NCBI GenBank assembly: GCA_902570035.1
Contig: CACFWO010000001.1
Coordinates: 186,001-250,000, forward strand
DNA length: 64,000 nt
Direction of reading: 5' to 3'
Source: an uncultured SAR86 cluster bacterium
GTDB lineage: Bacteria; Pseudomonadota; Gammaproteobacteria; Magnimaribacterales; AG-339-G14
Shown here: positions 21,389 through 31,415 of the stretch, one piece after another
Layout of the letters: each line of letters opens with the position of its first letter
Position numbering within the stretch: the stretch's first letter is position 1
Translations under genes and position numbers: made by a program
The notes under the pieces: model-generated
Told to the model about the DNA's origin: nothing
Seen by the model: the letters and a program-made list of their open reading frames with translations, nothing else
The model's database searches: none

Positions 21389-23323
21389 ATGTCAGATAAG
21401 ATCTTTCCAGTACCAAAAAAATCAAATCTTGTTCCGCTTATTTCTGAGGAGAAATACAGTGAACTTTATAGATTCTCCATAGATAACCCAAAAGAATTTT
21501 GGAGTGAGCAAGCTCTATCTAGGTTAAATTGGATAAAGCCTTTTGATGATGTGCTTTCCACAAATATGGAAAAAGCTGAATTTGAGTGGTTTTCTAATGG
21601 AAAGTTAAATGCTTGCTTTAATTGCGTTGACAAACATCTTAAAAATAATGGCAATGACATCGCTTTCATTTGGGAAAGTGATGATGGCAGCACATCTAAA
21701 AAAATTATTTACAAAGAATTATATGAAGAGGTATGTCGATTATCTAATTTACTTAAATCAAGAGGAATAAAAAAAGGAGACAGGGTGTGTATTTACATGC
21801 CCATGATTTTGGAGGCTATTTATTCAATGCTGGCATGCGCAAGAATTGGTGCGGTACATTCAGTAGTTTTTGGAGGATTTTCTGTCGAGTCATTGAAAGA
21901 CAGAATTCTTGATTCTGATTGCCAAACGATAATTACAGCAAATGAAGGCTTAAGAGGAGGTAAAAAAGTTCCTCTAAAAAACAATGTGGACTCCGCAGTA
22001 GAACAATGTCCAAATGTTCACACTGTTATAGTTGTTAAAAATACAGATACAGCAATTAATATAAATCCTGAGATTGATGTTGCCTACTCTGACGTAATTT
22101 CAAATTTTGAACCTCACTGTGAATGTGAGCCAATGGATTCTGAAGATCCACTTTTTATTCTTTACACGTCTGGTTCAACCGGAAAACCAAAAGGAGTCTT
22201 GCATACAACTGCTGGATACCTTCTCTCTTCTGGAATAACTCACGAACTTGTATTCAATTATAAAAAAGACAAGGTTTATTGGTGCACAGCGGACGTAGGT
22301 TGGATAACCGGTCATACTTATATTGTTTATGGTCCTTTGATGAACTGTGCTACCTCAGTTATTTTCGAGGGAGTCCCAACTTATCCAGATTATTCAAGAT
22401 TTTGGGATATTGTGGATAAATATAAGGTAAATATTTTTTATACAGCTCCAACAGCGATAAGAGCATTAATGGCTCATGGTGATGAGCCTGTAAAAAAAAC
22501 TGATAGGGGATCTTTAGAAGTACTAGGAACCGTAGGAGAACCAATAAATCCAGAAGCTTGGGAATGGTATTTTAATGTGGTGGGTAATAGTCAATGTCCA
22601 ATTGTCGACACCTGGTGGCAAACAGAAACTGGAGCAATGATGATAACTGGCCTAGCAGCTTTAACATCCCAGAAACCTGGCAGTGCTTCAAAGCCATTTC
22701 TTGGAGTAAATCCTGTGCTTCTGGATGAAAATGGCAAAGAAATATCTGGAGCAGGTTCAGGTAATTTAGCCATCAAAGATCCATGGCCCTCTCAAATCAG
22801 ATCAGTGTATGGAGATCATCAAAGATGCATTGATACATATTTTAAAACTTACCCTGGATATTATTTTACTGGGGATGGAGCTAAAAGAGATGAAGATGGA
22901 TATTTTTGGATAACAGGAAGGGTTGATGATGTTTTAAATGTCTCAGGACATAGGCTTGGCACCGCTGAAATAGAAAGTGCATTAGTCTTGCATGAGGAGG
23001 TCGCAGAAGCTGCTGTTGTTGGTTATGAACATGAAATAAAAGGGCAAGGAATTTATTGTTACGTTACCCTAATGGTAGGTTCGTTGGGTGAAGACTCTCT
23101 AAAGAAAGAATTAGTGGATTTGATAGCTAAAGAGATTGGTGCCATCGCTAAACCGGATATTATTCAATTTTCTCCTGACTTGCCTAAAACGAGGTCAGGA
23201 AAAATTATGCGAAGAATTTTGAGAAAAATTGCTGCAAATGAGATCTATGATCTTGGAGATACGACAACTCTTGCTGATCCTAGTGTAGTTGACCATTTGA
23301 TCAACAATCGATTAAATAAATAG
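21389..23323 (+). CDS. acs: Acetyl-CoA synthetase
   Basis: Converts acetate, ATP and CoA to acetyl-CoA through acetyl-AMP. The 644-residue protein has all core motifs: the P-loop-like [19 protein letters not shown], the hinge [13 protein letters not shown], and the C-terminal catalytic lysine in TRSGKIMRR, the usual target of regulatory acetylation. I use ATG 21389 rather than the TTG six bases earlier, which would overlap folK. It gives the cell a route to use acetate and is followed by msrA after 2 bases. Confidence 0.95.
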   Translation: MSDKIFPVPKKSNLVPLISEEKYSELYRFSIDNPKEFWSEQALSRLNWIKPFDDVLSTNMEKAEFEWFSNGKLNACFNCVDKHLKNNGNDIAFIWESDDGSTSKKIIYKELYEEVCRLSNLLKSRGIKKGDRVCIYMPMILEAIYSMLACARIGAVHSVVFGGFSVESLKDRILDSDCQTIITANEGLRGGKKVPLKNNVDSAVEQCPNVHTVIVVKNTDTAININPEIDVAYSDVISNFEPHCECEPMDSEDPLFILYTSGSTGKPKGVLHTTAGYLLSSGITHELVFNYKKDKVYWCTADVGWITGHTYIVYGPLMNCATSVIFEGVPTYPDYSRFWDIVDKYKVNIFYTAPTAIRALMAHGDEPVKKTDRGSLEVLGTVGEPINPEAWEWYFNVVGNSQCPIVDTWWQTETGAMMITGLAALTSQKPGSASKPFLGVNPVLLDENGKEISGAGSGNLAIKDPWPSQIRSVYGDHQRCIDTYFKTYPGYYFTGDGAKRDEDGYFWITGRVDDVLNVSGHRLGTAEIESALVLHEEVAEAAVVGYEHEIKGQGIYCYVTLMVGSLGEDSLKKELVDLIAKEIGAIAKPDIIQFSPDLPKTRSGKIMRRILRKIAANEIYDLGDTTTLADPSVVDHLINNRLNK

Positions 23324-23325
23324 AT

Positions 23326-23967
23326 ATGTTTTTTATAGATAGATCCAAAAAAATCCTAATGGTGAATGAGCAGGATTCTCTCCCTGGGAGAATTGATGAA
23401 ATGCAGTTTAATGAAAGTCACTTTGTAAATAACTCATCAATGAAAGGACCCTTTCCTGAAGGTATGTCTGAAATATTTCTTGGAATGGGCTGCTTCTGGG
23501 GGGCTGAGAGACTTTTTTGGAATATAGAAGGAGTTTATGTTACTTCGGTTGGTTATGCAGGAGGCTTTACGCCTAACCCTCTTTATGAGGAAGTTTGTAG
23601 TGGCCTTACCGGACATACTGAGGTTGTACATGTGGTGTTTGATCCCAAAACTATATCCTTGCAAGAAATACTTAAGATTTTTTGGGAGGGTCATGACCCT
23701 ACTCAAGGGATGAGACAAGGCAATGACATGGGAACGCAATATCGATCTGCAATTTATTACTCTGATGAAACTTTATTGGATCAAATCAAAAAAAGTGAAG
23801 TGAATTACAGCGAAGCACTAAAAAAAGAAGGATACCCTGAAATCACCACTGAAATTCTTCCATTAAAAGATTACTTTTATGCTGAGGATTATCATCAACA
23901 ATACCTTGCGAAAAACCCAAACGGTTATTGTGGTATTGGGGGCTGCGGAGTAAAACTTCCGGATTAA
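23326..23967 (+). CDS. msrA: Peptide-methionine (S)-S-oxide reductase
   Basis: Repairs oxidised methionine. It has the catalytic GCFWG motif (C56) and two C-terminal resolving cysteines (C202, C207 in GYCGIGGCG), and matches E. coli MsrA nearly end to end, including GHTE-V, GNDMGTQYRSAIY and YHQQYL. The length of 213 residues is normal. It converges on the metallo-beta-lactamase-fold gene with 2 bases between stops. Confidence 0.95.
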   Translation: MFFIDRSKKILMVNEQDSLPGRIDEMQFNESHFVNNSSMKGPFPEGMSEIFLGMGCFWGAERLFWNIEGVYVTSVGYAGGFTPNPLYEEVCSGLTGHTEVVHVVFDPKTISLQEILKIFWEGHDPTQGMRQGNDMGTQYRSAIYYSDETLLDQIKKSEVNYSEALKKEGYPEITTEILPLKDYFYAEDYHQQYLAKNPNGYCGIGGCGVKLPD

Positions 23968-23969
23968 AG

Positions 23970-24791
23970 TTAGCCCCAGATATAAATATCTTTATCTTTA
24001 GTTACTTTTTCTTCTTCTATCAACTTTATTAAGTGAGCCTCTAGGGAAGATTTTGCTATGCCATGCAAGTGACTTCCAACATCATCATAAACTTTTGGCA
24101 AAAGTTCATCTATCGTGCATCGATTTAACTCAGTTATTGCATCAACTACTTTTTTCTCTCTAAACATCCTATGGCTTACTATCCAGTCAACAACTGCATT
24201 AGCATCTCGCATGGTTTCGCCATGTCCAGGTGCAATGGTTTCGATACCAAGTGCTTTGAGCTTTTCTAAAGAATCAATGTATTCCCTCATGTTTCCATCG
24301 GGAGGAGAAATTACAACCGTAGATCCCTCCATGATGTGATCTCCAGTAAATAACATTTTCTCTTCTTCTAAGAAAAAACAAATATGATTGGATGCATGTC
24401 CAGGAGTATGAATAGCAATCAAAGTATGATCGACTTCTTTGATCTCATCTCCTTCTGAAAGTTCTTTGTTTGGTTTAAAAGTTCTATCTTGATGCTTTGG
24501 ATACTTGGCATACATACCCATCACTGGAGCCGCAGTCCTTTGGTGAAGTAATTTTGCCCCAGGGGAGTGATCTGGATGCGTGTGTGTCACAAGAATCTGT
24601 GAAATATCCTCTCCACAAACTTTTACAATATCTTTAATATGTTCTTCAATGGCTGGTCCGGGATCGATGACTGTGAAATTTTCTTTACCTACTATATAAG
24701 TATTTGTTCCGGGTCCTGTAAAGATACTTGCGTTGCCTGCGGTTAATCTTTTTACTAAAGGTGATAGCTCAGTGATCTTCATAACCTTCAT
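23970..24791 (-). CDS. Metallo-beta-lactamase-fold hydrolase, LACTB2-like
   Basis: The metal-binding motif HTHPDHS, then PGHASNH, GDHIM and PGHGE give the full two-zinc site of the MBL fold. The C-terminal helical part (KSSLEAHLIKLIEE) resembles LACTB2/RBBP8-like members, some of which are RNases. The substrate is unknown. The start (ATG 24791, with another ATG at 24782) overlaps the NUDIX gene end by 23 bases, so the two are likely translated together. Confidence 0.8.
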   Translation of the reverse strand: MKVMKITELSPLVKRLTAGNASIFTGPGTNTYIVGKENFTVIDPGPAIEEHIKDIVKVCGEDISQILVTHTHPDHSPGAKLLHQRTAAPVMGMYAKYPKHQDRTFKPNKELSEGDEIKEVDHTLIAIHTPGHASNHICFFLEEEKMLFTGDHIMEGSTVVISPPDGNMREYIDSLEKLKALGIETIAPGHGETMRDANAVVDWIVSHRMFREKKVVDAITELNRCTIDELLPKVYDDVGSHLHGIAKSSLEAHLIKLIEEEKVTKDKDIYIWG

Positions 24792-25629
24792 CCCCTGGCA
24801 AAAGTCCTATTAGCTTTCCATCTTCCATGAAAAATTTTGGAAGTATGGAGGGAGACTTTTGGTGATTATTTTTAGATTTATCGTCTAGAAGATCCTCAGT
24901 TGTTGAAAATCCTGAAATAGCTTCAAGATTTTTTATGGTTGGCATGATAATCGGAAAAGTTCCTTCAGCACCTTTTGTTAGTGCTTCCTCTGGAGTAATC
25001 CAAGTGCTCTTAACTCCCTCGCCACCATCGTGCTCTGCTTTTTGATGTTCCGGTGAAAGCGCGACAAAAAATCTAGTGTCGTACCTACGTTTTTCCATTT
25101 TTGGGGTAATCCAATGAGACAAAAATCCTAGATGATCCGTGGCAAGAGTCAAATTAAATTCTTCGCAAAGTTCATTTAAAACATGCTCTCCGTTATTTAA
25201 CTTATCACGATAAGAATCAAGAATTTTTTGTTGCTCGCTATCTGGATTAAAGAGTATCTTGTCTTCGGTATAGGCTAAGAGAACTCCGCATTCTTCGAAG
25301 CATTCTCTGATGCAAGCCACCCAATAACCTAAGCCTGAGGATTCTATACCCAAGATTTCAGAAGCTTTTTGATCGTTTAGTCCTCCACATTTATCGTACA
25401 GCGACTCTTGGTAGTCTTCTTGATCTAACTTACCGCCTGGAAAAACCCAAGCGCCGCCAAAATTTGTTTTGGCTGCTCTTTGGATCATAAAAACCTCTGG
25501 AGTGGTTTTCCCATCTCTAACCAATAAAACTGTAGCAGCAGGCACTGGGGTTGCAGCCTCTTGATTTGGATCAGCAATGCTATGATTTATTTTATATTGA
25601 TGCTCTTTATTCGAATCTTTATCGGACAT
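24769..25629 (-). CDS. NUDIX hydrolase, NUDT7/NUDT19-like
   Basis: The protein of 286 residues carries a NUDIX box in an extended form: VFPGGKLDQED early, then RECFEECGVLL after a long insert. This large insert is a feature of the NUDT19/NUDT7 group, which hydrolyses CoA esters and related nucleoside diphosphates. The CoA preference is inference. It forms a unit with the MBL-fold gene downstream and is divergent from nnrD across 64 bases. Confidence 0.78.
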   Translation of the reverse strand: MSDKDSNKEHQYKINHSIADPNQEAATPVPAATVLLVRDGKTTPEVFMIQRAAKTNFGGAWVFPGGKLDQEDYQESLYDKCGGLNDQKASEILGIESSGLGYWVACIRECFEECGVLLAYTEDKILFNPDSEQQKILDSYRDKLNNGEHVLNELCEEFNLTLATDHLGFLSHWITPKMEKRRYDTRFFVALSPEHQKAEHDGGEGVKSTWITPEEALTKGAEGTFPIIMPTIKNLEAISGFSTTEDLLDDKSKNNHQKSPSILPKFFMEDGKLIGLLPGDEGYEDH

Positions 25630-25693
25630 TGACTAAAATTATTTTTGAAAAGAAATAGAATAACACTATATTTACAAACATCTAATTGAAAAA

Positions 25694-26521
25694 ATGGAAA
25701 ATAAAGTAAGGTCAATACTAAAAAAGCTAAAAAGAATTCCGAATGCTAATAAACATTCTTTTGGACATGTCTTAATTGTCGCCGGAAACATAGGATTTGG
25801 TGGAGCAGGAATTCTTGCATCCACGGCAGCTATATCTTGTGGCGCTGGATTAGTTAGTCTGGCCACTAGATCAGAGAACGTGACTGCAGCCTTAAGCTAT
25901 TGTCCAGAGGTAATGGCAAAACCAGTAAACTCAGGTCAAGATTTGGATGATCATTTACTAAAACCTAGCGTGCTTTGTATAGGGCCAGGGCTTGGAACCA
26001 ATGCTTGGTCCGAGCAAGTTCTTTATAAATCTTTGCATGCTGCCAAAAAAAGGAATTTGCCCATTTTGATTGATGCAGATGGATTGAACCTATTACCTAA
26101 GATCTTAGACTTCAAGATTCCCAGAAAGAACTTAATCATCACTCCTCATGAGGGAGAGGCAGCCAGGCTATTAAAAGCTAATAAAATTAGCAGTCAAAAA
26201 AATAGACAGACTATGGCAAAAAAATTATTTGATTTATATCCAGGCACTGTTGTATTGAAAGGCAAAGAAACAATTGTTTATGATGGAGGCTCTTTATCAG
26301 TTTGCCCGGCTGGCAATCCAGGAATGGCTGTTGGTGGTATGGGAGATGTCTTAAGCGGCATGATTTCAGGCTACTTAGCACAGGGACTGTCATCTAAGGA
26401 AGCATCTATTTTGGGCGTTTTTCACCACGCGGTTGCTTGTGATAGCTTGCAAGAGAATTATGGTCAAAGATCTCTTAGACCAAGTATTCTTCTAGATCAT
26501 CTTGTTGATTTAGAGTTGTAA
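25694..26521 (+). CDS. nnrD: ADP-dependent NAD(P)H-hydrate dehydratase (dehydratase domain only)
   Basis: Repairs damaged NADHX/NADPHX. The carbohydrate-kinase-like domain has FGHVLIVAG, IGPGLG, DADGLNLL, TPHEGEAARLL and the anion-hole signature NPGMAVGGMGDVLSG. In E. coli and most Gammaproteobacteria this domain is fused behind an epimerase domain (NnrE), giving about 500 residues. Here the protein is 275 residues and begins directly at the dehydratase domain. tsaE follows after 24 bases, as in E. coli. Confidence 0.88.
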   Translation: MENKVRSILKKLKRIPNANKHSFGHVLIVAGNIGFGGAGILASTAAISCGAGLVSLATRSENVTAALSYCPEVMAKPVNSGQDLDDHLLKPSVLCIGPGLGTNAWSEQVLYKSLHAAKKRNLPILIDADGLNLLPKILDFKIPRKNLIITPHEGEAARLLKANKISSQKNRQTMAKKLFDLYPGTVVLKGKETIVYDGGSLSVCPAGNPGMAVGGMGDVLSGMISGYLAQGLSSKEASILGVFHHAVACDSLQENYGQRSLRPSILLDHLVDLEL

Positions 26522-26545
26522 GTGAGAAAAATATTAATATAGACA

Positions 26546-26983
26546 TTGGAAGAATTAATCGGCGAAAAGGAAACTGAGGATAAAGCAAAAAATTTTGCCT
26601 CTTTAATTAAAGGATTTAAAAATTCCCTTCTTATAAACTTGATAGGAAATTTGGGAGCAGGGAAAACAACTTTTGTAAGGGGATTAATTCAAGAGCTTGG
26701 CTTTGATGAATTTGTAAAAAGTCCAACCTTCACAATAGTAGAGTCATACGAATCTGATAATTTAAAAGTTTTTCATTTAGATTTATACCGAATTGAAGAC
26801 GATAAAGAACTTCAAGCTATCGGGGTGGAAGATTACTTAACCGAGGAAAATGCCATCACCTTGGTTGAATGGCCAGAAAAATCAAAGAGATATTTTAATA
26901 ATCCTGATTATATTATTGAGTTAAATCATTGCGACAATGATGAAAAGAGGCTGATCAATATCATAAAGGATCCACGTCAATAG
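26546..26983 (+). CDS. tsaE: tRNA threonylcarbamoyladenosine biosynthesis ATPase TsaE
   Basis: Partner of TsaB/TsaD in making t6A37 in tRNA. The P-loop GNLGAGKTT, SPTFTIVE and the HLDLYRIED and VEWPEK segments identify it. It has 145 residues, normal for the family. The start is TTG at 26546: an in-frame stop lies two codons upstream and there is no ATG before the P-loop. The last 23 bases overlap priA on the other strand. Confidence 0.92.
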   Translation: MEELIGEKETEDKAKNFASLIKGFKNSLLINLIGNLGAGKTTFVRGLIQELGFDEFVKSPTFTIVESYESDNLKVFHLDLYRIEDDKELQAIGVEDYLTEENAITLVEWPEKSKRYFNNPDYIIELNHCDNDEKRLINIIKDPRQ

Positions 26984-29123
26984 ATAACCTAACTTTGTTA
27001 CCAATAATCTTATGATTTTCTAATACTCTATTGAGAGAGTTATGTAGCAGAGTTCTGTTTTTACTTTTTGCTGAAATTTGCCACCTAAAGATGTTTTTTC
27101 TTTTTTCAATGATGCATGGCTGAGGTCCAATCACATCAATGTGAGGATTTACAAACATGCTTCTAATTTTATTTAATTCCTCTTTGCAAGAGATATAAGA
27201 AGTTGATTCTGTTATTAGATTTATCGAATGATAAAAAGGAGGAAGCTTATTTTGATTTCTGTATTGAAGAAGATTTTCTGCAAGAGTCTCGTAACTAGAA
27301 TCGACGACCTTTTCAAGGCTTGGATGCTCAGGCACAAAAGTTTGAATCAATACCTTTCCGGACTTGTTGCCTCTTCCTGATCTACCCGATACTTGTGTGA
27401 TTAGTTGATTCATTCTTTCCGTTGCTCTGAAGTCAAGACTGTAGAGACTGAAATCTCCGTCTAAAATAACTACCAAGGTGATATCTGGGAGGTGATGACC
27501 TTTGGCAAGAATCTGCGTGCCAACTAAAATCATAGGTTCCCCTTTTAACGGTTGAGCTAGCAAAGAATTCAGATCTTTTTTATATGAAATATCGCTATCT
27601 ATTCTTAAGATGGGGAAATCAGGAAAAATAGTTCTCAAAGACTCCTCTAATTTTTCTGTTCCTGCCCCATAAAAAGATAGCTCATTGTTTGGACAAACTT
27701 TGCATTCTTGGAAGTAATTTTCAGCATATCCACAATGATGACAAGAGTATTTATTTGTTTGTTTGTGATAAACCATTCTAACGTCACAATTTGGACAATT
27801 AGGTGACCACCCACATGACTCGCAAACAACCACAGGTGAATAACCTCTTCTATTTTGAAAGATCATCACTTGATTTCCATTGGTGAGTTCTTTCTTAATT
27901 TCAGCTATCGTATTTGTGGCAAGCCCTGAAATAATTTCTTTACCGCGAAGATCAATTAACTCGAGTTTTGGCTTGCTCGCTTCACTTACTCTTTCCTCAA
28001 GTTTATTCAAAACATATTTTTTTAGTTTTGCATTATTGAACGACTCAAGGCTTGGAGTTGCAGATGCTAAAACAATAGGACAATCATGCAACTTCGCCTT
28101 ATAAATGGCTGTGTCTCTGGCTGAATAACAAGGCATCTCATTTTGTTTATATGAAGAGTCATGCTCTTCATCAACAATAATGAGTCCTAAATCAGGAGTT
28201 GAAGTAAAAATAGAAGATCTTGTGCCTAGGATAATTTTTGCATTTGATGACTGAATTGACTTCCAAGATCTTTGTCTATCTTTGTTAGACAAGGAAGAAT
28301 GCATTGTGACTACCTTATTTCCAAATCTACTTTTAAGTGATTTTTCTAAAGATCCGGTCAAGCCAATCTCGGGAACCAAAACCGCAACTTGTTTATGATT
28401 TTCTAATACATCTCTAACAATATGCATGTATGTTTCAGTCTTACCACTTCCAGTGACGCCGAATAAAAGATGCACCTTAAAAGATCCTAAAGATTCTTTG
28501 AAAGACTCATAGGCTGCCTTTTGCTCGCTGTTTAGTTCAAGAAAGTTTTCTGTAGTTTCGTATTGAATTTCTTCTTTATATTTGATTTTCTTTTTAGAAA
28601 TAAGCTCTTTCTTTATAAGCTCTCTCAGAATTCTCGAATCATATGAAATGCTCTTCAAGCCTTGACGTGTGGCTGTTTTTTCTTTTCTGAAATAAGACAA
28701 CATTTCAAGTTGCTTTGGAGATTTTTTTAAGAGATCTTCGCTGTAAAATTCTCCCTTTTGAGTAAGCTCAAAAATCTCTTGCTCATCCGGAATTTCAATC
28801 TCCTTTCTCATTGAAGGAGGGAAGAAAAGCTTAGCCACCTCTCCTATTGGAGTTTTGTAGTAATTTGATAGCCATGAAATTAACTCAATATCTTTTTTGT
28901 TTAGTAATTCCTTATCATCTAAAACGGAATCAATAGACTTTAGATCCTTTTGAAAATTAGGTTTTGTAGATGAAGAAATCACAACACCTATTAAAGTTCT
29001 TGAACCAAAAGAAACTTTTACTCTGGTTCCAGGGAGAATTTGGTTTTTACTGAGATATGAAAAACTGCTCCTTACAGGTACTGGAACAGCTACTTCTACA
29101 ACATTGTATTCAGAATCTTTCAT
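26961..29123 (-). CDS. priA: Primosomal protein N' (replication restart helicase)
   Basis: Restarts collapsed replication forks. The protein of 720 residues has the N-terminal 3'-end-binding domain, Walker A GVTGSGKTE (222 to 230), the DEEH box (318 to 321), a zinc-binding insert with eight cysteines arranged as CxxC pairs (about 430 to 480), and the late helicase motif QVSGRSGRG. All required parts appear intact. It is divergent from rpmE2, and the two starts are 60 bases apart. Confidence 0.95.
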   Translation of the reverse strand: MKDSEYNVVEVAVPVPVRSSFSYLSKNQILPGTRVKVSFGSRTLIGVVISSSTKPNFQKDLKSIDSVLDDKELLNKKDIELISWLSNYYKTPIGEVAKLFFPPSMRKEIEIPDEQEIFELTQKGEFYSEDLLKKSPKQLEMLSYFRKEKTATRQGLKSISYDSRILRELIKKELISKKKIKYKEEIQYETTENFLELNSEQKAAYESFKESLGSFKVHLLFGVTGSGKTETYMHIVRDVLENHKQVAVLVPEIGLTGSLEKSLKSRFGNKVVTMHSSLSNKDRQRSWKSIQSSNAKIILGTRSSIFTSTPDLGLIIVDEEHDSSYKQNEMPCYSARDTAIYKAKLHDCPIVLASATPSLESFNNAKLKKYVLNKLEERVSEASKPKLELIDLRGKEIISGLATNTIAEIKKELTNGNQVMIFQNRRGYSPVVVCESCGWSPNCPNCDVRMVYHKQTNKYSCHHCGYAENYFQECKVCPNNELSFYGAGTEKLEESLRTIFPDFPILRIDSDISYKKDLNSLLAQPLKGEPMILVGTQILAKGHHLPDITLVVILDGDFSLYSLDFRATERMNQLITQVSGRSGRGNKSGKVLIQTFVPEHPSLEKVVDSSYETLAENLLQYRNQNKLPPFYHSINLITESTSYISCKEELNKIRSMFVNPHIDVIGPQPCIIEKRKNIFRWQISAKSKNRTLLHNSLNRVLENHKIIGNKVRLSIDVDPL

Positions 29124-29126
29124 ATG

Positions 29127-29154
29127 TTGATAATAAAAACTTCTCTGGTATCAT
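29127..29154 (+). promoter_or_regulatory. Promoter for rpmE2
   Basis: TTGATA (29127..29132) and TATCAT (29149..29154) are 16 bases apart, with a TGG extended -10 element. The GTG start of L31 is 30 bases downstream. The elements lie in the short priA-rpmE2 divergent gap. Confidence 0.6.
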
Positions 29155-29183
29155 GCCGTCACTAAATTTATTAAGCAAACAAA

Positions 29184-29579
29184 GTGAAAAGAGACATTCA
29201 TCCAGAATACAGAGAAGTACTTTTTCATGATACAAGTGTAGATCAGTACTTTCTTATTCCTTCTACCATTCAAACGGATCAAACAAAAGAATGGGAAGGA
29301 AAATCTTATCCCTATTGTCCGCTTGATATATCTTCTGCTTCTCATCCATTTTATACGGGTAAGCATAAATTAGTTGATACAGGTGGAAGAGTTGATAAAT
29401 TCAATAAAAGGTTCAGAAAGCCTTCAACCAAAGCTAAATCAGAGGAATCTCCTGTGGTCGAAGAAATAGCAGCTGATACTTCTGTGGTTGAAGAAGCGGT
29501 AGCTGAGACTCCTGTGGTTGAAGAAGCGGTAGCTGAGACTCCTTCTGGAGATGAATCTGCAGAAGAACCTAAGTCTTAA
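29184..29579 (+). CDS. rpmE2: Ribosomal protein L31 type B with acidic repeat tail
   Basis: Residues 1 to about 85 match L31 type B: the start [11 protein letters not shown], then [19 protein letters not shown] and [11 protein letters not shown]. The zinc-binding CxxC cysteines of type A are absent, so it should work without zinc. The protein then continues for about 45 residues in a Glu/Ala/Val/Pro tail built from three 10-residue units ([10 protein letters not shown]-like). L31 is normally about 70 to 90 residues. The start is GTG 29184 and no in-frame ATG fits. The tail is not part of known L31 folds. Confidence 0.9.
   Translation: MKRDIHPEYREVLFHDTSVDQYFLIPSTIQTDQTKEWEGKSYPYCPLDISSASHPFYTGKHKLVDTGGRVDKFNKRFRKPSTKAKSEESPVVEEIAADTSVVEEAVAETPVVEEAVAETPSGDESAEEPKS
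29454..29543 (+). repeat. Three 30-bp tandem repeats inside rpmE2
   Basis: Units at 29454..29483, 29484..29513 and 29514..29543. The second and third are identical (GTGGTTGAAGAAGCGGTAGC, then TGAGACTCCT); the first differs at several positions. Length is a multiple of three, so copy-number changes stay in frame. Confidence 0.9.
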
Positions 29580-29622
29580 TTAAAATTTATAAATCAATTA
29601 CTTTGATAATTCATCTCGTTAC

Positions 29623-31410
29623 ATGAATTCGGAAAATATTAGAAATATTGCAATTATTGCTCATGTTGATCATGGAAAGACTACACTCGTAGACAAGCTT
29701 CTAGAGCAATCTGGAACTTTAGATAGAAAGGATTTAGGATCGGAAAGGTTAATGGATTCTTTCGATCAAGAGAAGGAAAGAGGCATCACTATACTTGCCA
29801 AAAATACTGCTATTAATTGGAAAGATTACAAAATAAATATTGTAGATACTCCAGGTCATGCTGATTTTGGTGGAGAAGTGGAAAGAATTCTTACCATGGT
29901 TGATTCAGTTCTGCTTTTAGTAGATGCAGTTGACGGACCAATGCCTCAAACAAGATTTGTTACTGAAAAGGCTTTTGAACAAGGTCTTAATCCAATATTG
30001 CTGATTAATAAAATTGATAGAGATGGTGCAAGGCCAGATTGGGTATTAGATCAGGTTTTTGATTTATTCGATCGTCTAGGCGGTAATGATGAACAAATGG
30101 ATTTCGATGTTATTTATACATCTGCTTTAAATGGAGTTGCTGGATTAGAGCCTGATGAGATTAAAGAAGATATGTCTCCTTTATTGGACTTAATAATTGA
30201 AAAAGTCCCTTCTCCAAAAGTTGATGTAAGTAAGCCTTTTCAAATGCAAATCAGTGCATTAGATAGTAATGAATATGTTGGAGTAATAGGCATTGGAAGA
30301 ATTAAAGCTGGAAAAATTAAACCCAATGATCCAGTAGTTATTATTGATTCAGATAAAGAAGAAAGGAAAGGTAAAGTTCTACAAGTGATGAGTCACAGAG
30401 GCCTAGAAAGAATTGAGGTATCTGAGGCAGATGCAGGAGATATTGTTTGCGTTTCAGGAATTGAGAAACTCTTCATCTCAGATACTTTATGCTCTCCTGA
30501 AAATATATCTTCACTTCCTCCTCTAAAAGTAGATGAGCCAACCGTAAGCATGACTTTTCAAGTAAATGATTCTCCGTTTTCTGGTCAAGATGGAAAATTT
30601 GTTACATCAAGGAACATAAAAGAACGATTAGAACAAGAATTACTCAGTAATGTTGCATTAAGGGTTAAACAAGGAGACTCGCCTGATAAATTTATTGTAT
30701 CCGGCAGAGGAGAACTTCATTTGTCAGTTCTCATAGAGAGCATGAGAAGAGATGGATTTGAGCTTGGAGTTTCCAAGCCTGAAGTTATTCAAAAAAAAAT
30801 CAATGGCGAAATCCATGAGCCTTATGAACAAGTGGTGATCGATATTGAGGAGGAGTTTCAAGGATCGATCATGGAAGAGATGGGTCTAAGAAAAGCAGAA
30901 TTAAGAGATATGGTTCCGGATGGCAAGGGAAGATTAAAACTAGAATTTTTGGCTCCCTCAAGAGGTATTATTGGTTTTAGGTCGCAATTTTTAACTTTAA
31001 CAAGCGGGACCGGGATTTTTACAAGCGTATTTGAAAAATACGACAAAGCGAAAACAAGTGAACTTAAGAATAGACAAAATGGTGTCTTAGTTTCCATGGC
31101 GGCTGGAAAAACTCTTGCCTATTCATTATTTAATCTGCAAAACAGAGGAAAATTGTTTGTTGGTCATGGTACAGACGTATACAAAGGACAAATTGTAGGT
31201 TTGCATTCTAGAGATAATGATCTGCCAGTGAATCCTACAAAAGCAAAACAATTGACAAATATAAGAGCAGCGGGAACGGATGAAAATTTAATTCTGACCC
31301 CGCATATAAATCATTCCTTAGAGCAAGCATTGGAGTTTATTGAAGAGGATGAGCTAGTGGAGGTTACTCCAAGCCATCTTAGGCTGAGAAAAAAAGAATT
31401 TAGCTTCTAA
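29623..31410 (+). CDS. typA: Ribosome-associated GTPase TypA/BipA
   Basis: A translational GTPase with EF-G-like folds, involved in ribosome assembly and stress adaptation. The G1 motif AHVDHGKT, switch region RGITI, G3 DTPGHADFGGEVER and NKIDR are all present. The C-terminal TypA-specific domain (SGTGIFTSVFEKYD, ending in ELVEVTPSHLRLRKK) is intact. The 595-residue length is normal. It ends 6 bases before the convergent dut gene. Confidence 0.95.
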   Translation: MNSENIRNIAIIAHVDHGKTTLVDKLLEQSGTLDRKDLGSERLMDSFDQEKERGITILAKNTAINWKDYKINIVDTPGHADFGGEVERILTMVDSVLLLVDAVDGPMPQTRFVTEKAFEQGLNPILLINKIDRDGARPDWVLDQVFDLFDRLGGNDEQMDFDVIYTSALNGVAGLEPDEIKEDMSPLLDLIIEKVPSPKVDVSKPFQMQISALDSNEYVGVIGIGRIKAGKIKPNDPVVIIDSDKEERKGKVLQVMSHRGLERIEVSEADAGDIVCVSGIEKLFISDTLCSPENISSLPPLKVDEPTVSMTFQVNDSPFSGQDGKFVTSRNIKERLEQELLSNVALRVKQGDSPDKFIVSGRGELHLSVLIESMRRDGFELGVSKPEVIQKKINGEIHEPYEQVVIDIEEEFQGSIMEEMGLRKAELRDMVPDGKGRLKLEFLAPSRGIIGFRSQFLTLTSGTGIFTSVFEKYDKAKTSELKNRQNGVLVSMAAGKTLAYSLFNLQNRGKLFVGHGTDVYKGQIVGLHSRDNDLPVNPTKAKQLTNIRAAGTDENLILTPHINHSLEQALEFIEEDELVEVTPSHLRLRKKEFSF

Positions 31411-31415
31411 TCTAA

